Below are positions 6,738 through 10,130 of a stretch of DNA of 10,130 nucleotides, piece after piece; the first letter of the stretch is position 1; the number at the start of each line of letters is the position of its first letter. The stretch is from Chloroflexota bacterium (lineage in GTDB: Bacteria; Chloroflexota; Dehalococcoidia; Lucifugimonadales; Australimonadaceae): the NCBI GenBank assembly GCA_022574265.1, contig JACZSI010000056.1, forward strand, positions 1 through 10,130, read 5' to 3'. The notes below the pieces were generated by a model that ran no database searches, was not told the DNA's origin, and saw nothing but the letters and a program-made list of their open reading frames with translations. A program made the position numbers and the translations under genes.

Positions 6738-7325
6738 ATGAACAGCCTACGATCCGCTACGACGCTGACCCGCAAGACCATCCTGGCACTCGTCACCCGC
6801 GTCATGGGTGTGACTGCCCTCGCCTTCGTACTGATGCTCGGTGCGGCGGCCGTGCGGACTGACGAGCTGCAGCTGCCGGGAAGCGACCTGGCGGCGCCCG
6901 CCGTCGTTCGGGCCGCCGTTCACGATGACGGCAACGGTGACGGTGACAACGGGGACGGCCCGGACTCGCCTGACGGCGACGACGACCCGGACCCCGACCC
7001 GGACTCGCCCGACAGCCCCGACTCGCCGGACAGTCCCGACTCGCCCGACAGCCCCGACTCGCCGGACAGCCCCGACTCGCCGGACAGCCCGGACTCTCCC
7101 GACAGCCCGGACTCGCCGGACAGCCCGGACTCGCCCGACGTGGACAACAGCGGCAGCGGCAACTCTCGCGACCCGGATTTCGTTCCCCGCGGGACGGACA
7201 CAGACGACGCTGACACCGACGTGCCCGACAGTCCGGACTCGCCCGACGTGGACAACAGCGGCAGCGGCAACTCCCGCGACCCGGATTTCGTTCCCCGCGC
7301 GACGGACACAGACGACGCGGAGTAG
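6738..7325 (+). CDS. Exported acidic protein with Ser-Pro-Asp repeats
   Basis: The product is a 195-residue protein of unknown function. The N terminus is basic. A hydrophobic stretch (about 17-38, ending in L-G-A-A-A-V) could be a signal peptide or an anchor. After a short linker, the chain becomes extremely acidic and low in complexity. It carries D-G-N-G-D-G-D-style segments, then 15 consecutive S-P-D triplets (codons at 7005-7139). Two copies of a 36-residue module containing V-D-N-S-G-S-G-N-S-R-D-P-D-F-V-P-R follow. The composition recalls Ser-Asp stalks of surface proteins and could bind Ca2+ weakly, but there is no LPxTG signal and no recognised domain. ATG 6738 is preferred over GTG 6705 because AGGA (6728-6731) lies six bases before it. 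It probably shares regulation with the TPR lipoprotein. Confidence 0.75.
   Translation: MNSLRSATTLTRKTILALVTRVMGVTALAFVLMLGAAAVRTDELQLPGSDLAAPAVVRAAVHDDGNGDGDNGDGPDSPDGDDDPDPDPDSPDSPDSPDSPDSPDSPDSPDSPDSPDSPDSPDSPDSPDSPDSPDVDNSGSGNSRDPDFVPRGTDTDDADTDVPDSPDSPDVDNSGSGNSRDPDFVPRATDTDDAE
7005..7139 (+). repeat. Fifteen 9-bp SPD codon repeats with an 18-bp higher-order period
   Basis: Fifteen Ser-Pro-Asp triplets run without interruption. Serine codons alternate strictly between the TCN type (odd triplets) and the AGY type (even triplets). The true repeat unit is therefore 18 bp, expanded as a block. Confidence 0.9.
7118..7321 (+). repeat. Two copies of a 108-bp module in the SPD gene
   Basis: The segment at about 7118-7213 recurs at about 7226-7321, an offset of 108 bp (36 codons), with only a few mismatches. 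Each copy encodes S-P-D triplets followed by V-D-N-S-G-S-G-N-S-R-D-P-D-F-V-P-R and T-D-T-D-D-A. This is a recent in-frame duplication. Confidence 0.85.
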
Positions 7326-7361
7326 CCCGGCCGAACGCAACAGACGCGATCGACTGAACCG

Positions 7362-7385
7362 CCCCGGCGGCGACGGGCACCGGGG
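7362..7385 (+). terminator. GC-only inverted repeat after the SPD gene, weak terminator candidate
   Basis: CCCCGG (7362-7367) and CCGGGG (7380-7385) flank a 12-base loop in the 113-base gap before the kinase-like gene. There is no T-tract, so it could be a terminator or leader hairpin, or chance in GC-rich DNA. Confidence 0.25.
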
Positions 7386-7441
7386 GATGCTGACAGGATG
7401 GAGAGTATCGACCCGTCGACAAGAAGGCCCAGGAGCGCATG

Positions 7442-8671
7442 ATGTCCTCCCCACCGCTTGAGCCGGCCACGGCACTCCCGGCGGACACCGCGCTACCTGG
7501 GCTTTCCTTGCTCTTCGACGGCGACTGGGTCTGGCAACAGTTCTGCACCCGCTTCGGCACGCCTGAGGAGACGCCGAAGCGGGTTCGCATCCAACAGCTC
7601 AGCTATCAGCCAGGCCGCCGCGCCCTCGTCAGCTACGTCGTCGAGCAGTCCGACACCCAGTGGCTCGTCGACGACCAGTTCGCGATCGAGCTGAGACCCG
7701 GCAAGCCGGAGCTGCTCTTCCGCTATCCGGACGATCCCTTCCTGCCGGGGCTTGCCGTGGCGGCATCGCCGATCGAGGCGCACAAGCTTCTGGCCAAACA
7801 CCTGCCCATCTCTCCGCACCGCGTCCTGGTCGAACCGGTGCGCTACCGTCCCGGAACCCGAGCCGTGCTCCGGCATGTCGTCCATTGGGGACCCTCGCGG
7901 AAGACGCGGACTACGCTGTTCGCTCGCGTGATGCCGCCGGCACGGCTCCCGCGCCTCCTCGCCGCGGCGGCACTCGCGGACCGGTCCGGTTTCAGCCTGC
8001 CGCCCATCGTCGGCAGCTGGTCCGAGGGCGGCGTGGTCTGGATGAGCGAGGTCCCGGGCGAGACGCTGCGCGAGCGTATCCGGAGCGGCACGGCACCCGA
8101 GCCTGACCGGGTCCTCGACGCACTCGTGCCCCTGTGGGAGACGCCGCTCAAGGCGGACGAGGGCCAGTCCCTCGATGTGGCGGGCGGCTACAGGTCGACG
8201 GAACGGCTGCTGACCCACGTGTTGGAGCACCGAGAGGCCGCGCTGCAGGCGCTCTCCGAGGTCACGGGCGTGCTCGGGCCGTTCGCGAAGGCCTGGCATC
8301 CCTCGACGCTGGCGCACAACGACTTCCACGACGATCAGGTCCTGATCACGCCGGCCGGGCATCTCGCGCTCGTTGACTTCGAGGAAGTCGGCCCAGGCGA
8401 CGCTCAGTTCGACGTAGCGAACCTGTTGGCCCACCTGCACTGGATGGCCCGCTTCGGCAGGTCGCCGAAGGCATGCGAGGCCTACCGGGCTGGCATCCGG
8501 TCCGCCGCGTTGCAACGCTTTGGCTGGGATGCGCGTGAGCTAGACGTGCGCGAGGCCTACGGCATCTTCCGCCTCACCTCAAACCCCGTGCGCCAGATGC
8601 GGCGTGACTGGGCTTCGCGCGTGGAATCGGGGCTTTCGCTTGCAGCCGAAGTGCTGGGACCAGCGGCCTAG
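7442..8671 (+). CDS. APH-fold phosphotransferase (aminoglycoside/choline kinase-like)
   Basis: The product is a cytoplasmic protein of 409 residues (410 from the adjacent ATG at 7439) that transfers phosphate from ATP to an unidentified small molecule. Numbered from ATG 7439, the catalytic loop is H293-N-D-F-H-D-D-Q300, with D295 as the predicted base. The loop's usual metal-ligand Asn is replaced by Gln (Q300). The metal-binding segment is L-V-D-F-E-E, with D313, followed by G-D-A-Q-F-D-V-A-N-L. The N-terminal part has two Y-x-P-G-x-R motifs (Y56 and Y136) 80 residues apart. AGGAG at 7431-7435 is three bases from the first ATG and six from the second, so the second (7442) is the likelier start. 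Neighbours do not reveal the substrate. Resistance is not implied, because this fold covers many metabolite kinases. Confidence 0.8.
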   Translation: MSSPPLEPATALPADTALPGLSLLFDGDWVWQQFCTRFGTPEETPKRVRIQQLSYQPGRRALVSYVVEQSDTQWLVDDQFAIELRPGKPELLFRYPDDPFLPGLAVAASPIEAHKLLAKHLPISPHRVLVEPVRYRPGTRAVLRHVVHWGPSRKTRTTLFARVMPPARLPRLLAAAALADRSGFSLPPIVGSWSEGGVVWMSEVPGETLRERIRSGTAPEPDRVLDALVPLWETPLKADEGQSLDVAGGYRSTERLLTHVLEHREAALQALSEVTGVLGPFAKAWHPSTLAHNDFHDDQVLITPAGHLALVDFEEVGPGDAQFDVANLLAHLHWMARFGRSPKACEAYRAGIRSAALQRFGWDARELDVREAYGIFRLTSNPVRQMRRDWASRVESGLSLAAEVLGPAA

Positions 8672-8723
8672 CGCACCGCATTGGACCCGGCCACCGGAGA
8701 GACAAGCCGGCGTTGGGTTCGCG

Positions 8724-8744
8724 CTACTGTACGAAAGTACGTAG
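8724..8744 (+). repeat. Near-perfect inverted repeat with GAAA centre
   Basis: CTAC-T-GTAC, GAAA and GTAC-GTAG form an inverted repeat of eight pairs with one bulged T. It lies in the 154-base gap between the kinase-like gene and the membrane protein gene. As DNA it could be an operator. As RNA it would be a hairpin with a GNRA-type loop. No T-run follows, and CACGTG (8746-8751) is directly downstream. Confidence 0.4.
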
Positions 8745-8825
8745 TCACGTGGGCATATCGGGCACTAGCGTGCGGCATGGCAGCCGCCATCCCCGCGAAC
8801 GCTATTCCCCGAGTTGCCCATCCCG

Positions 8826-9374
8826 ATGAACCGTTCGCCAAGTCTCTCCACTGATGAGCGCCGACGCGCGCTCAGAGACGGACTGTGGATCAACCTCTTC
8901 GCCGCCGCTGTGCTCGGCTTCGTCTTCGGACTGGCGCTGTGCGTCTGGGTAACCGGGCGTTGGGAGACCCTCGCGGTCGCGGTGGGCGGCGCCGTTTCCC
9001 TGGCGCTCGGTACCTTCGCCATCGTGGCATCGTCGGCTCGATGGCTCGTGAGTCGGTTCCCCACGGCCTCGCCCGCGCTCCTGGCGTATGGGGCCCGAGG
9101 CCTGATCGCCTACGCGATATCCGTCCCGGTTGTGTGGGCCCTTCCGGCACTCCTCGGGGACGACGTGATGCCATGGTCGATCGTCCAGACCTATCCCTAC
9201 CTGGGCGGGGTCGTGATCCTCATCACGGCGACGTCGCTGGGGCTGTACTCCCGCTTGCAGGTCGAAGTCACCGCGCACCGGAAGGCAGCGATGGATCTCG
9301 AAGCCACGCTCAGCGAGCTGAGTGCCGCCTGGCAGCGGCTGATGGGATTGCTACGGCCGGGTGGCTCGGCGTGA
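8826..9374 (+). CDS. Four-helix membrane protein with C-terminal coiled coil
   Basis: About 182 residues are encoded from ATG 8826; an in-frame TTG at 8814 would add four residues, and neither has a strong ribosome site. Four hydrophobic segments are evident, at about 20-42, 48-74, 88-110 and 119-141 from the ATG. A charged amphipathic tail follows, with H-R-K-A-A-M-D-L-E-A-T-L-S-E-L, probably a coiled coil. Four helices followed by a coiled coil resemble the membrane sensor half of a histidine kinase or cyclase. The protein stops after the coil, with no phosphoacceptor or ATPase domain. Its TGA overlaps the GTG of the receiver gene by four bases (GTGA), implying translational coupling and a joint role. 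No specific family was recognised. Confidence 0.7.
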   Translation: MNRSPSLSTDERRRALRDGLWINLFAAAVLGFVFGLALCVWVTGRWETLAVAVGGAVSLALGTFAIVASSARWLVSRFPTASPALLAYGARGLIAYAISVPVVWALPALLGDDVMPWSIVQTYPYLGGVVILITATSLGLYSRLQVEVTAHRKAAMDLEATLSELSAAWQRLMGLLRPGGSA

Positions 9375-9796
9375 GCGACAGCGGCACGGCCCGTCCGGCC
9401 CCGTCGCGCCCAGCGCCACGTCTGCACGTCCTGATCGTTGACGACGACCCCAACGCGCGGGAGTTCATGACCAGGGCTCTGACGCGCGATGGCCACGTCG
9501 TCGATACGGCATCGAGCGGGGATAACGCCTGGCGCCAGCTCCAGGCCGCGCGCTTCGACTGCGTGGTCATGGACCTCCGCATGCCCGGCATCGACGGCCC
9601 GGAGCTGCACCGCCGCATGGAAGAGATCGACCCAGAACAGGCCGCCAGGTTCATCTTCGTGACCGGGGATACGTTCAGTGCCGAAACGCTCGCATTCGCG
9701 GACGCGGCGCCTGAGTCGTCTCTGATGATGAAGCCTGTCGACCTCGCCGCGCTCCGCCGCCGCGTGGCGGACCACCGGCCCCGCGACCGCTCCTAG
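9371..9796 (+). CDS. Single-domain receiver protein (CheY-like)
   Basis: The product has 141 residues. It starts at GTG 9371, overlapping the previous stop; upstream codons in this frame belong to an out-of-frame shadow of the membrane gene. After a Pro/Ala-rich leader (about 1-17) comes one receiver domain. It has D24-D25-D26 as the acidic cluster, the predicted phosphoacceptor D68 in V-V-M-D-L-R-M-P-G-x-D-G, T98 in V-T-G-D and K121 in M-M-K-P-V-D. No output domain follows, so it would act by protein contact or as a phosphorelay intermediate. The V-T-G-D-T / M-K-P style resembles receiver domains of hybrid kinases. No kinase is adjacent, since the partner membrane protein lacks one. The donor is therefore encoded elsewhere, possibly including the kinase at 3219-4226. 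Confidence 0.88.
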   Translation: MSDSGTARPAPSRPAPRLHVLIVDDDPNAREFMTRALTRDGHVVDTASSGDNAWRQLQAARFDCVVMDLRMPGIDGPELHRRMEEIDPEQAARFIFVTGDTFSAETLAFADAAPESSLMMKPVDLAALRRRVADHRPRDRS

Positions 9797-9817
9797 CTGC
9801 AGCACCTCGATGGGCCG

Positions 9818-9846
9818 TTGCCTCCCGCCGCGCCGGTGGATAGGAT
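9818..9846 (+). promoter_or_regulatory. Candidate promoter of the rhodanese gene
   Basis: TTGCCT (9818-9823) and TAGGAT (9841-9846) are separated by exactly 17 bases, each agreeing with sigma70 consensus at four of six positions. They lie 62 bases before the ATG in the 111-base gap after the receiver gene. This would give the rhodanese its own transcript. Confidence 0.4.
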
Positions 9847-9907
9847 GGCGTCAGACGGGCGCTGGGCGCCATGCCGGCGCGTGGAAGGCGTGACGCAGGA
9901 GGGAGTC

Positions 9908-10130
9908 ATGGCGACGCGGATCTGGCGAGACGGATTGCTCCGGCTCATCAGGGATGAAGCCGCCCAGCTCGTGGAGGTGCTCCCTCCGCCCGAGTTCGAG
10001 AATGAGCACATCGAAGGGGCGATCAGCATCCCGCTCAAGGATCTTGACCGGGATGCCAAGGAGCGCTTGGATCCCGGCCGTCCCGTCGTCGTCTACTGAT
10101 GGGACGCGCTCTGAGACATGAGCCCACGGG
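9908..10130 (+). CDS. Rhodanese-like protein with two in-frame TGA codons, candidate selenoprotein (partial at right edge)
   Basis: ATG 9908 follows a strong AGGAGG (9897-9902) by five bases. The first 63 residues look like a normal single-domain rhodanese (sulfurtransferase). L-V-E-V-L-P-P-P-E-F is followed by H-I-E-G-A-I-S-I-P-L and P-V-V-V-Y. The TGA at 10097 comes exactly where the family has Cys. Reading through gives W-D-A-L, a second TGA at 10112, then D-M-S-P-R to the window edge. From memory, relatives have Y-C-x-D-x-x-C-D-x-S-P-R here, with the second Cys starting the C-x4-R active-site loop. Both TGAs thus replace Cys. I infer UGA recoding as selenocysteine at positions 64 and 69, because TGA is a true stop in other genes here. 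A pseudogene with a 63-residue remnant is the alternative. The C-terminal half lies beyond the window. Confidence 0.7.
10100..10126 (+). promoter_or_regulatory. Possible SECIS-like hairpin downstream of the first TGA
   Basis: GCTC (10108-10111) pairs with GAGC (10120-10123) around TGAGACAT. TGG (10100-10102) can pair with CCA (10124-10126) below, leaving a five-base bulge. The loop has G in its second position, as bacterial SECIS loops usually do. The loop begins only 12 bases after the first TGA, shorter than the usual 16 or more, so this is tentative. The second TGA lies in the loop itself. Confidence 0.25.

Noticed and set aside
7005..7139. Tandem direct repeats considered as a CRISPR array
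   Set aside because: Units are 9/18 bp with no spacers and are an in-frame coding repeat.
6920..7309. Antisense frame with Gly-Glu-Ser-Gly-Leu-Ser repeats, superficially collagen- or silk-like
   Set aside because: It is the reverse complement of the Ser-Pro-Asp codon repeats. The sense frame has a signal sequence and a ribosome site.
6692..8750. Resemblance of GAAAGTAGTACGTGAC (6694-6709) to GAAAGTACGTAGTCAC (8733-8748) as a shared promoter
   Set aside because: Beyond the common GAAAGTA the match needs rearranged bases. The second site is better explained as an inverted repeat and lacks the GTAAC boxes.
9371..9374. TGA of the membrane-protein gene considered as another recoded codon
   Set aside because: The frame beyond it is a shadow of the receiver gene and shows no continuing domain. 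The GTGA overlap is an ordinary coupled stop/start.

Overview
The window is GC-rich bacterial chromosome with short intergenic gaps and no mobile-element, phage or CRISPR signature. Two predicted lipoproteins carry long Thr/Pro-rich linkers after the lipobox, and there is an FmdB-type zinc ribbon, a DNRLRE surface protein and a large TPR lipoprotein. This combination resembles Chloroflexota, but no rRNA or marker gene is present to prove it. TGA is used as an ordinary stop by at least three genes here, so the code looks standard.

Layout. Positions 1-38 (minus) hold the first codons of an FmdB-like zinc-ribbon protein. A complete tRNA with CAU anticodon lies at 143-219. A divergent cysteine synthase-family PLP enzyme (260-1270, minus) and a DNRLRE lipoprotein (1467-2336, minus) follow. 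From about 2.4 kb the coding strand switches to plus. An OmpR-type response regulator (2441-3214) and a membrane histidine kinase (3219-4226) form a two-gene unit. Next come a 778-residue lipoprotein with 20 tandem 34-residue TPR units (4304-6640) and an exported acidic protein with 15 Ser-Pro-Asp repeats (6738-7325). An APH-fold kinase-like protein (7442-8671) follows. Then come a four-helix membrane protein ending in a probable coiled coil (8826-9374), overlapped by a stand-alone receiver protein (9371-9796). The window ends inside a rhodanese-like gene (9908 to the edge).

Two observations stand out. First, the rhodanese frame has two in-frame TGA codons, at exactly the two positions where I recall relatives having Cys (pattern Y-C-x-D-x-x-C-D-x-S-P-R). 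The reading frame continues in family sequence across both. UGA recoding, most simply as selenocysteine, is the best explanation, giving a candidate two-Sec rhodanese truncated by naive gene calling. Second, the upstream regions of the TPR lipoprotein and the SPD-repeat protein share a 19-bp element (16 of 19 identical) built from GTAA(C/T) boxes exactly 11 bp apart. That geometry suits an OmpR-family regulator, and such a regulator is encoded immediately upstream. The kinase, regulator and two extracytoplasmic repeat proteins may therefore form one envelope-directed regulon.
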